Positions 9,901 through 18,074 of a stretch of DNA of 18,074 nt are shown here, piece by piece; the first letter of the stretch is position 1, and each line of letters starts with the position of its first letter. The stretch lies in the NCBI RefSeq assembly GCF_002104995.1, contig NW_024468444.1, positions 1 through 18,074 of the forward strand. Reading direction: 5' to 3'. The stretch comes from Linderina pennispora. Its lineage: Eukaryota; Kickxellomycota; Kickxellomycetes; Kickxellales; Kickxellaceae. The notes under the pieces were generated by a model, which was not told where the DNA came from, searched no databases, and saw only the letters and a list, made by a program, of their open reading frames with translations. A program made the translations under genes and the position numbers.

Positions 9901-10827
9901 ATGTTTATCGACACGTTTGAGCTATCGTGCTATGTGCCGTCGCGGCAGGACGGACGGGCGCTGGAGACGCGCGTGGTGGTGAGCCAGGCTACGGCGGCAG
10001 AGACGGAAGAGTATTCTCCGCACCACGCCATCGTGTTCCTGCACCCATACCCGCCGCTGGGCGGACAGTTCCGCAACAACATCGTCCACGAGCTCAACGC
10101 ACAGTACGCGCAGCGCGTGCGGCTCGCGGTGTCGTTCAACCTGCGTGGTGCCGGGCGCTCGGAGGGCAGCACATCATGGACCGGGATCGCCGAGCAGGAG
10201 GACCTACGGACGATGCTCGATGCACTGGCCACCCGGCGCCTGCCGCTGCACGCCAAGGCGCTGAAGACCAGCAGGCCCGCCCTGCTGCAAATGCAGGCAA
10301 GGGGCTTTGTGGAGACGGTCGAGGATGCCGTGCCATTGCCGGAGATCTCCAGGGTTCTGCTGTGCGGGTACAGCTACGGCTCGGTGGTTGCGTCGGCGAT
10401 TTCGCCGGAGGAATACCCGGGGCTGGCCATTGATTATGCATACGTGTCGTTTCCCTATAGCGTGCTGTGGGCGCTGACGCTGCACCGCAAGAGCTGGTAT
10501 CTGCAGCACATTGAGGCGACGGTTGCTGCTGCCGCTGTGGCTTTTGCCCGTGACGGCAATAGTGCGTGTGCTCCACGCTCCATGTTCATTTCGGGCTCGT
10601 CAGATACATTCACGTCGTCGTCGTCGTATGAGCGCTGGTGGGCCATGCTGCGCACGCGAGCCATGCGGGCGGCCACGGAGGCGCTGGCGGGGGCCGATGA
10701 CGCCGAGACGAGAGCAAAAGCAGCGGTCGGCCAGGCGCTGAGCGTGGTGATGGTGCAGAACGCCGACCACGGGTGGTGTCGGCGCGAGACCGATGTGTCT
10801 GATGCGCTGGGCAAGTGGTGGCCGTGA
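9901..10827 (+). CDS. Alpha/beta hydrolase, serine-type (COG2945-like)
   Basis: Single intact reading frame of 308 residues from ATG 9901 (MFIDTFELSCYVPS). An in-frame ATG at 9805 would add 32 residues with no similarity I can see. Family blocks: FLHPYPPLGGQFRNN (HPHP..GG-type strand 3 and oxyanion loop), SFNLRGAGRSEGS (strand 4), nucleophile elbow GYSYGS with Ser158, acid ISGSSD with Asp235, and base NADHGW with His290. The catalytic triad is complete in the right order. The HP-x-P..GG and NFRG-x-GxSEG pattern recalls small cytosolic hydrolases of COG2945; the substrate is unknown. There is no signal peptide with this start. It is convergent with VPS36, with only 154 bases between the two stop codons. 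No frame breaks, unlike the left side of the window. Confidence 0.85.
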   Translation: MFIDTFELSCYVPSRQDGRALETRVVVSQATAAETEEYSPHHAIVFLHPYPPLGGQFRNNIVHELNAQYAQRVRLAVSFNLRGAGRSEGSTSWTGIAEQEDLRTMLDALATRRLPLHAKALKTSRPALLQMQARGFVETVEDAVPLPEISRVLLCGYSYGSVVASAISPEEYPGLAIDYAYVSFPYSVLWALTLHRKSWYLQHIEATVAAAAVAFARDGNSACAPRSMFISGSSDTFTSSSSYERWWAMLRTRAMRAATEALAGADDAETRAKAAVGQALSVVMVQNADHGWCRRETDVSDALGKWWP

Positions 10828-10981
10828 GCAGATTCTGCAATCGTCCGACATCACGTGGCCACAGCGTTCCATGTTTACGTTTGGGCTCGCGATGATTTGC
10901 TCCTTCCCCGCCGCCGATCCACGCACCAGCCAATTCTCAACTGTACACATAGCATGGTCCAAAAAGCAATAGAGCATTTCA

Positions 10982-12424
10982 TTAAACGGTGACGGCATTC
11001 TGCATAAACAGATTCTGGTAGAACCGCACGCCCTCAACGGTCTCGTCGCGGCACACCTGGCCAGCGCGCTCGCACAGCCCCAGGTGCTCCTCGGCCAGCG
11101 GCAGCGAGCACTCCTCCATGGCGGCCAATTCGCCAGACGTGATGGGGCCGAAGCTGCGGATATACTGGGCAACGCGCTGGATAATCGCGGCGTCGCTGGC
11201 CGAACTAGCATCCTCGATGGTCAGCAGGCCGCTCGGGTACTCGCGCAGCCGCAGGGCCAAGTGCAGGCGCTCAAAGTTCCGGCACGCCATGACAAAGTCG
11301 GCCGGGTAGACCAGCGAGAACTCGCGCGCGCGGTTATACAGGCAGTATGCGTCGACCAGCGCCACGGTGCCGCCATGCTTGGCCACGTAGTTCTCCAGGA
11401 AATCGGACAGCTCGCGCGCCAGCTCCTCGTGGAACATGGCGCCGGCGGTGTCGCGCGTCACAGGGCTGTCAATGCCCAGGTCCAGCAGGTACTGCCGGAA
11501 CGCATCCGCCTGCTCTGCGTCGTCGTCTTTGCTGCGCAGCTTGCTGGCTGCGGGCGAGTTCAGCTGCGTGGCAATCTTCTCTGCCAGAGACACAATCTCC
11601 TTGGCCTTGGCTGCCAGGCCGTCCAGGTCCGCAAACGCTGTCTTGAGCGTGTCGTCGCGCGTGCGCTCGTTCTCGTGCGCTGCACTGACCAATGTCGAGA
11701 TCCCGCCCACTGTCGGCCGCCGATCGCCTGGGAACATAGGCTGCGCTGGGCTCGCAGCCTCCGCCGGCTCCAGCCACGCCTTGTCGTTAAGCACGTCCTT
11801 CAACGCCGAGTGGAACGACGACGACCCGCCGGCGCGGAACGACAGCTTCAACAGCTCGCTTGCGTCTTCGTCGTCCGAGTCATCATGCACTGCGCGCTCC
11901 CCGGGCGTCGGCGGGACCGGTCGCGTAAGCTCGGCCTCGCACATTTCGCACCTGGCCATGCTGATGTGGTTGTGGAATGTGCATACCGCGCATGTCAGCT
12001 GCAGCTCGGCTTTCTGCGTGGGCTCCTCGTACGGCACCCCGCATAGCGAGCACTTGTCCAATGCACCCACGTTCATGTTGTCACAGATAGGGCACTGCCA
12101 TTCAGTGCGGGACTGGCTGGTGGCCGGCTGCGTGGGCTCGCTGCCGCGCCGTGACCCGTCCAGTGCCCGCAGCCCAGAGTCGCGTGCAGGCGCTATGTGG
12201 AGGCGGACTTTGCCCGACGAGTAGATGAACCCGCTGTGCACCGAGCTGCGCTTGACCCGCGCCAAATCCAGCGCTGCCGAGCGCTCGTGTGGCCGTGCCT
12301 GATCGACATAGACAATCCTGTGTGTGGTCAAGTACACCGTGCCATTGTCGTGCTCCTCGTCGCGCTCCGCCCTACACCACATCAGTTTCCTAAGCCTGGT
12401 GGACAAAACACAGTCCTGGGACAT
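10982..12424 (-). CDS. VPS36: ESCRT-II subunit VPS36 (GLUE domain with two NZF fingers)
   Basis: Intact 480-residue protein. VPS36 anchors ESCRT-II on endosomes by binding PI3P and ubiquitinated cargo, for sorting into multivesicular bodies. The N-terminal half of the GLUE/PH fold (about 5-78: LRKLMWCRAERDEE, YLTTHRIVYVD) is split by two zinc fingers, as in budding yeast. NZF1 is C111-x2-C114-x10-C125-x2-C128, after W109. NZF2 is C145-x2-C148-x10-C159-x2-C162, with Thr-Phe right after C148, the pair used by ubiquitin-binding NZFs. The GLUE fold resumes at about 190-220 (KLSFRAGGSSSFHSALKD). The C-terminal half is the EAP30 winged-helix region (ELARELSDFLENYV, YCLYNRAREFSLVYPADF, GPITSGELA), ending FYQNLFM. 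The start at ATG 12424 (MSQDCVLST) is the only sensible one. Confidence 0.94.
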   Translation of the reverse strand: MSQDCVLSTRLRKLMWCRAERDEEHDNGTVYLTTHRIVYVDQARPHERSAALDLARVKRSSVHSGFIYSSGKVRLHIAPARDSGLRALDGSRRGSEPTQPATSQSRTEWQCPICDNMNVGALDKCSLCGVPYEEPTQKAELQLTCAVCTFHNHISMARCEMCEAELTRPVPPTPGERAVHDDSDDEDASELLKLSFRAGGSSSFHSALKDVLNDKAWLEPAEAASPAQPMFPGDRRPTVGGISTLVSAAHENERTRDDTLKTAFADLDGLAAKAKEIVSLAEKIATQLNSPAASKLRSKDDDAEQADAFRQYLLDLGIDSPVTRDTAGAMFHEELARELSDFLENYVAKHGGTVALVDAYCLYNRAREFSLVYPADFVMACRNFERLHLALRLREYPSGLLTIEDASSASDAAIIQRVAQYIRSFGPITSGELAAMEECSLPLAEEHLGLCERAGQVCRDETVEGVRFYQNLFMQNAVTV

Positions 12425-13287
12425 TACGTCTGCTTATGCGTAATACGTTGCCCTACCCCTTGTATAGCCCCACTTTGTTTTGCACGCTGATGATCTTCTC
12501 GTTGCTTTCCAAGAGCGGCCGTAGTGTCGGCGCCAGCTCCACTTGTTCCATCCTTTGGTTGGCTGCTGATAAGAGATAAAGGCGCGGTCTTGGCTGCGGA
12601 AATCAAATAAAAAGTGCTACGTAGATGGCGTATCTATACTCCCTGTGTCCACCATCTAGTCGCCTGCTTTGGCGCATGATAGCGTGCGCTCCAATTTATG
12701 GAGAAAAATGGCCTGTGATTTTCGGGTATATGTTCTTGCGTTTCAGGGAGCACCGTTGGCTAGTGCTTGCTCTTGCTGCCGGTTGCATGTTGCTCGCTTA
12801 GGGACGGCATTGCTCCTTTTGATACATTGCTGTGTACCCTACACGCAACAGCGCGCATAGGGCTCAATCGCGCTGTTTTTTTAATCGCCCAAGCGGCGTA
12901 ATTCGTACCGTCCCTTTTTGACACACTGCCCCTCGCACCATCAAAATGACTAAGCTAAGCTCTGGAACGCCCAATGAGCTTTTTTTAATCTTGCATCCCT
13001 ATTCCTTCGCACGGCTCTGTGCTTAAAGCAAACGACGTGTGCGGCTTGTTCTCTTCAGCAGTTTATTTCTCGCCTCGTATTTTATTTGTTGACTTTTTCC
13101 TCGCACACATTTCCGTCATTCATGGCAAATGCGTGCTAAAGTCGCTAGTCCCCTCCTCCTGTAAAGGTGAGTCTGCAAAGCGTTCGTCCCCCATGCCGCC
13201 AACTGGCATGTTTTCCCGAGTACTCAATCGCTTACAATCCCATGGCGCTTTCTCCACATAGACCTATATCTTGCCCTCTTCCCGTAA
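12425..13287. promoter_or_regulatory. Divergent promoter region of VPS36 and the Zn2Cys6 regulator
   Basis: About 860 bases without a supported gene; short open stretches at 12669-12860 and 13019-13261 have no domain. The half nearest the regulator has T-rich tracts (12876-12883, 12980-12987, around 13090) and a CT-rich segment (13149-13160), common in fungal promoters and 5'UTRs. Confidence 0.5.
13167..13261 (+). other. Possible 5'UTR intron of the Zn2Cys6 regulator
   Basis: Donor GTGAGT at 13167 and acceptor CCACATAG ending at 13261 enclose 95 nt, with a possible branch region around GCTTACAAT. ATGs at 13193, 13208 and 13242 all fall inside; after removal, the first ATG downstream of the acceptor is the start at 13288. 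Inferred only. Confidence 0.4.
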
Positions 13288-16200
13288 ATGAACTTCAATA
13301 TTCCACCACAAGACACGCCCTCAGCACGGCCGGTCTCCAGCTCCTCCATCGACGGAACCCCGCATTTCCTGGCGTCTCCCACGGTACCAACAGTGGCCGC
13401 AGCATTCGAGCAGCACGGTGATAGTCCCGGGTCACAATCAACCGACAGTAAGCGCCAGCGCATCTCTCGCGCATGTGACAGGTGCCGCCGCAAGAAAGTA
13501 AAGTGCGATGGCCGGCGCCCCATCTGCACGCACTGCCAGGCAATCGGCAGCTCCTGCACATACCTGGACGTGACCAAGAAGCGTGGCCCGCCCAAGGGAT
13601 ACATTGAGGCCATTGAGAGCCGGCTGCACCGGATGGAGGACCTGCTTGGCGCCCTAGTGCAGACCGATCCGAAGGCGGCCAAATACGTGCTGGAGGCGAT
13701 GCGTGCGTCGGACGAGCACGGCGTCAGCGAGATGATGGCGAACCCGGGGGCCAAGATCATTGGTGATATGACGGTGAAGGAGCTCGAGAACGAAGCAAGG
13801 CAGGCATTCAACGACACGAAGCCTGATGTACACATGCAGGAAAGCCCGGGGATCAAGAAGCTGCGGCGAACCAGCGTTCCGCCCGCCCTGCATGCGTCAC
13901 CGTCAACCGTGGCCTCGTCGGGCACACCCAGCAGCAACGCTGACGATCGGCCCGAGTCCATGCCGCCATTGGGACCGACACGGTCGCGGTCCAAATCCAC
14001 GGCAGCGCTTGACCGCAACGGCAAGATGGTCGATGACGGCGACGAGCCCGAGGACATTGATCGCGCAGAGCACCTGACGCGGCTGGAAAAGGGCGTCGGC
14101 CATCTGACGCTCGATCCAACAGGTGCCTTACGGTACCTCGGTGACAGTAGCGGCTGGTACATCATCAACCGCAGCCTGGTGTCGTCGGAATCGAGCCCGC
14201 GGCTGACAAAGGGTGTCCACGGGGCCTTCCGCTGGCCACCAATCACAACCTTCAATTCACGCGAGGGCGAGTCCAGCGGCAGCAAACCAGCAGCCAACGC
14301 TGCTCCATCTGGTATCGAGGCCTGCGCTCCAGGTGCCCAGCCTGTCAGTGACAGCGCCATGGCGTGTGTTGTCCCGGTGCCGCGGAACATGCCGCCCTGC
14401 GGTAAGCCGCCCATGCCCGACCGCGAGGAGGCCGACCAGCTGATCCACCTGTACTTCCAGTACGTCCACCCGGTCTTCCCCATCATCTACAAGTCGTACT
14501 TTTTGTCCCGCTACTACAACCAGGAGACACAGCCCTCGCACGCCCTGCTCTCTGCCATCTACGCGGCTGCGTCCACATACAAGGCGCGCGAGGCAAAGTG
14601 CGAAAAAGACCTGGCGCCGGGTGCGGATCCAGATGGCAGTGCATTTCCAGCGCGCAAAGACGTTCCTGGACGAGCAGTACACGCTCAACACCACCGCGTC
14701 GATTCTGACGCTGCTGCTGATGTCGGTGTACGAGCAAGGCACCATGTCGACGCGCAGCTGGCTGTACTCGGGCATGGCCATCCGCAAGGCCTACGATCTG
14801 GGGCTGCACCGCGATGTCGGCATCTCGAAGCACAGCCCGAATGCCATCGTGTCGCGCACCGAGACCGAGGTGCGGCTGCGCGCCTGGTGGGGATGCTTTA
14901 TTATGGACATCATGGTCAGCGCGACACTGGGCCGCCCCACCACCATCCACGACTTCACCTTTGACGCCCCATTCCCAACCGACTACGGCGATGACAACGA
15001 TGAGCTGCTGGTCAGATCGTCGCTCACCGGCAGTACGCCTGCTGCCACCACCCCGCCGCCCAATACGCACCGGGCGCCCAGCAACCAGCCTGTGGGCTCG
15101 TCAAAGTGCATCCCGCCGGCAATGGCCGAGCGCATGCGCGACTATGTCTCGCTGGAGGTCGGTGATTCGGACTCGGACTCGGAAATCTCGGACATGGAGA
15201 ACGAGGACGCCGGCCCCCGCAAACCGCGCAAGTGCAAGCCGCTGGGTGTCTACTACCTCGAGCTCCTGCACATTTTCGGCCATGTCTTGTCGGAGATGTA
15301 CGCATGCAAGCCGAACCGCAGCTTTGTGGCAAAGTACTGCCTGCACGAGCTGCACTCGCGCATCGAGCGTCTAATCACACTGGACCACGAGCTGCGGCGG
15401 GTGGAAGATGTCGTTGCCGGTCGACCTGCAGTACCCGATTGAGGACATCCTCGCTGCGAAGCCCGCGCGGTGCGTGTACATTGCGCTGATCCACCTGGTG
15501 TATTACACTGCGATGATTTTGCTGCACCGCCCGTTCATTTCGCGTCTAGACGACCCGCAGAGCAGTGAGCAGGATGAGAGCGCGCCACACCACAACAAGC
15601 ACAACGGCGAGTCGCCGATGCCATCGCACGCCATCTGCACATTGTCAGCGCAGATGATCTCGCTGATCGGCGAGGCGATCATCCAGGACTCGCGCATCTT
15701 CATCATGCCCTTCCTGACCTTCATGATGTTCACTGCCGGCACCATGCACCTGAACAATGTCATTGTGGCAGCCGACAGCTGGATCGCGCGACGCTTCCTA
15801 AAGCGCACCCTGGACGTGATGAGCCGCCTGGGCGCTCACTGGCAGGTCTCCTACAAATGCTACACTATGCTGAACACGCTGGTGCGCGCCAACCGCATTG
15901 GGTTGGACACTGTGATCGGGGACAGCGAGGCTGGTGTGCATCTGATCCGCGAGCGGTGCCGCGAGATCTGGCGTCTCGCGTACCAGGTCTACGAGAACCG
16001 CTTCACTGTACAGAGAGCGCGCGTCGACCACCCATCTCAATGCAATGCGCGGGGATGCTGGCCGACAGGCGCTGCCAATCCATGGACCAGTCGCCAGCTA
16101 CCAGCCACGAGTCGTTCGGGAAGCGCCCCGATAGCCATGCCAGCGATCCACTGGCGATGTTCTCTCGCGACATAAAGACCAGCGAGTCCGCACCTGATCT

Positions 16201-17346
16201 GTATGTCCAGCAGCAGGTCAACCAGGCAAAGCACCGCCTGCAGCGCGCTATGGAACGCCAGGGGCTACGCACCATTGACGTGCACCGCCCAGAGGATGCT
16301 GCCAGATTGTCGAGCAAGATCATGAAGGACTCGCCCGAGATTGCGACCTACCTGACTGCCCGCCTGCACGTCGACCGCACCGGCAACCCCGTGGTCCCTG
16401 CGTCGCCATTCACCTCCGTCAATCTCAGCGACCCAGAGCCGCAGACCACCACCCCGAATAATGGCGTGCCGTCATCGCAAACCAACACAAGTGTGCCGCT
16501 GCTCAGCCAGTCCCGTGTGTCAGCGAGCCTGTGCGGCTCGGGGCAGCCAATGCCAGCGCTGAGTCTGGGCCAGTTCGTGCCCTCTCTGGAGTTCTTCGCC
16601 AATGCGGATTTCCCACTGGGCATCGGTGGCCCCAACGGCCAGGCGTCGTCGGTTTTGCCGCAGGCAATGAGCGTGCGCAACAACGCCGGGCCCTACTCGC
16701 TGCTCAGCTTCTCGGACCAGGTCGGCCCATCGCCCGGCCTAGGCCGTGTCAGTGTCCAGCACCTCGACATTCACCAGCACTGTGGTGGAATGCTGCGGTG
16801 CCGCCGCCAAATGCGCTCGTCTGTGGTGCAGCCGAATGCGATTCCCGCAGACTCGTACGGCAGACGGCGCCGGAAATTCGCAGCAATGCAGGCCTCGATG
16901 GGCTTGCAGGCTGGCGTCCTGCAGATGCCCGGGCACCCATGCAGGGCGGCTTCGGATACAATAACCCAAATAACGTCAAGTCGGCGCACATGGATCTCGA
17001 CAGCAAGCTGATTGACGACGAGGTCATCCGCAATTTGCCTTCACCGGCCCTGTGTCCTGCGACCTGAGCCTCGCAACGAGAACGATCTGATGTCAGCGCT
17101 CTGGCCGAACAGCAATGTGCGCTCATCCACGCAGCAGTCAGCAGTGCGGGTTCCAGCAGCAGCGGGCGCCAGCAGTCGGGCATGGGAGGAATGCAGATAC
17201 CTGCGGCGACTAACAGCAATGGGTATATTGAGATGCCGTGGAAGGACTATGTCAACCAGGTCATTGGCAGTATGCTTAATCCGGGCACGCCGGGCACGGG
17301 GCAGAGCTCGGACCGGGCCACCGATAACAATGCCATGCAAATGTAA
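13288..17346 (+). CDS. Zn2Cys6 transcription factor with Fungal_trans domain, several frameshifts
   Basis: Predicted nuclear DNA-binding regulator of about 1,350 codons without introns. It starts MNFNIPPQDTP at ATG 13288. The zinc cluster has C63, C66, C73, C80, C83 and C90 (CX2CX6CX6CX2CX6C) within a basic stretch, followed by the linker KKRGPPKGY and a dimerising coiled coil (about 105-123, IEAIESRLHRMEDLLGALV). The Fungal_trans domain begins at about residue 377 (EEADQLIHLYFQYVHPVFPI) and runs through WLYSGMAIRKAYDLGLHRD, RAWWGCFIMD and MSLPVDLQYPIEDIL. An acidic Ser-Asp insert lies at 15162-15210. The tail (16.1-17.3 kb) is Ser/Thr/Pro/Gln/Asn-rich, activation-domain-like. The frame changes near 14620, 15400, 16030 and several times in 16740-17070, where a stop at 17065-17067 interrupts. 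The last part reads EMPWKDYVNQVIGSMLNPG to TAA 17344-17346. The regulated pathway cannot be told. Confidence 0.87.
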
Positions 17347-18074
17347 CCACCTGAATTAGAACCTAATATCTAATATTACACATGTACCAAAAAGTCACTG
17401 TGGCTCAGTGGCATGAGTTTGAAATATGTGCACTGATAGGTGCAGCTGGTGACAACATGGATGCCCACACTGGCACCTTTTAATGAAGCTTATAATCGCA
17501 ATAGGTGTGAGATGGACGAATCGCTACATTTGGTTCTCATTTCCAAGTGCACCGCTGTGCTTCACATCAGAAAATATATACTCACGCTCACGAAAGGTGC
17601 CACATCAAGTTTGAATTTTAAATGCGTTTCGTAGTGAGGACATCTGCCTAAAATCAAGATGATGCCTTCGTCTCGCAATCCCAGTCCACTTGCTTCTTCG
17701 CTAGATTCTTTTGCAGGGCTCTTGTTCTTGCTATGGCTATACATGTTCCACGACCCGATGCCTGTCGACACATTAGAGAATCGGGAAACCTCCTCTCCTG
17801 GTGCTGCGCGTGGTACCTCATTAGTTATCAACAGTCCTTCACACTCGAAAGCCAACTCTTTTGTTTTGGCGCGTCCTTGCCATGATTCAAGTAGTAGCCG
17901 GTCGGCAAGTAGAATAATAGTGCAAAATTAGAAAAATGTAAAAAGTATAGAGAAAATGGAGATGTTTTTTTTCACAGAAGGCACTCATGTACAGCTATCA
18001 ACCTGAAAGTGGCTGTCCAGATATAGCCAAAGCGAGCTCATGTGGGATAACAAGCTGCTGTCCTGTTTAGTAAG
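17347..18074. other. Region downstream of the regulator, no supported gene
   Basis: About 730 bases. It contains the 3' flank of the regulator, the tRNA-like element at 17394-17453 and open stretches on both strands around 17560-17930 with no recognisable domain. An AT-rich patch follows (17915-17985). At the very edge a short minus-strand open frame (18074 to about 17985) might be the end of a further gene, but it is too short to support. Confidence 0.4.
17394..17453 (+). other. tRNA-like element, probably a degenerate tRNA
   Basis: GTCACTG (17394-17400) can pair with TGGTGAC (17447-17453) as a 7-bp acceptor-type stem (five Watson-Crick pairs, two G-U). Directly inside is TGGCTCAGTGG, an exact A-box, forming a D-arm GCTC/GAGT with an 8-nt loop that keeps the GG pair. 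The remaining 35 nt are too few for full anticodon and T arms, and no GGTTCGA-type B-box is present. It looks like a truncated tRNA or tRNA-derived remnant, not a working gene. Confidence 0.3.

Noticed and set aside
17562-17931. Overlapping open stretches of 90-97 codons on both strands
   Set aside because: No domain or signal, both strands equally open, low third-position G/C; cannot be supported as genes.
17985-18074. Minus-strand open frame at the right edge (SSLWLYLDSHFQVDSCT then stop)
   Set aside because: Only about 29 codons visible, which is common by chance; may be the end of a gene to the right but there is no evidence within the window.
1-18074. CRISPR array, insertion sequence or bacterial-type operon
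   Set aside because: No regularly spaced repeats, terminal inverted repeats or transposase seen; introns and protein families are eukaryotic.

Overview
The window reads as nuclear DNA of a fungus. It carries a calnexin, a HID1-family Golgi protein, a triple-KH RNA-binding protein, VPS36 with two NZF fingers and a large Zn2Cys6 transcription factor. The only coding introns I can see are two short ones with GT..AG ends and CTAAC branch points. Coding DNA is rich in G/C at third positions and gaps between genes are a few hundred bases. HID1 is absent from budding yeast as far as I recall. Sparse introns with GC-rich codons would suit an early-diverging lineage such as Kickxellomycotina, but that placement is a guess.

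Layout, left to right: the 3' part of calnexin (+, 1-1375); HID1 (+, 1527-4248); two tandem copies of a small secreted cysteine-rich protein (+, 4523-4850 and 5541-5888); a decayed amidase-signature gene that has lost its catalytic core (+, 6234-6788); about 0.9 kb without a recognisable gene; a KH-domain protein (-, 9054-7676); an alpha/beta hydrolase (+, 9901-10827) divergent from it; VPS36 (-, 12424-10982) convergent with the hydrolase; and a Zn2Cys6/Fungal_trans regulator of about 1,350 codons (+, 13288-17346) divergent from VPS36. The last 0.73 kb holds a 60-nt tRNA-like hairpin region and nothing else I can name.

A dominant feature is reading-frame breakage. At least 20 small indels interrupt otherwise well-conserved proteins: calnexin, HID1, both cysteine-rich genes, the KH protein near its 3' end, and the 3' two thirds of the transcription factor. 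Several lie in homopolymers. They cluster in 0.6-7.8 kb and 14.6-17.1 kb, while about 7.8-14.6 kb is clean. Because conserved protein continues on both sides of every break, I read most of them as consensus errors and not as gene death. The amidase is different: its whole core is missing.

No operon-like system is evident. Calnexin (ER folding), HID1 (Golgi/secretory granules), VPS36 (endosomal sorting) and the secreted pair all touch the secretory and endomembrane pathway, but this is probably chance. The most novel content is the tandem cysteine-rich secreted pair, which I cannot assign to a family.
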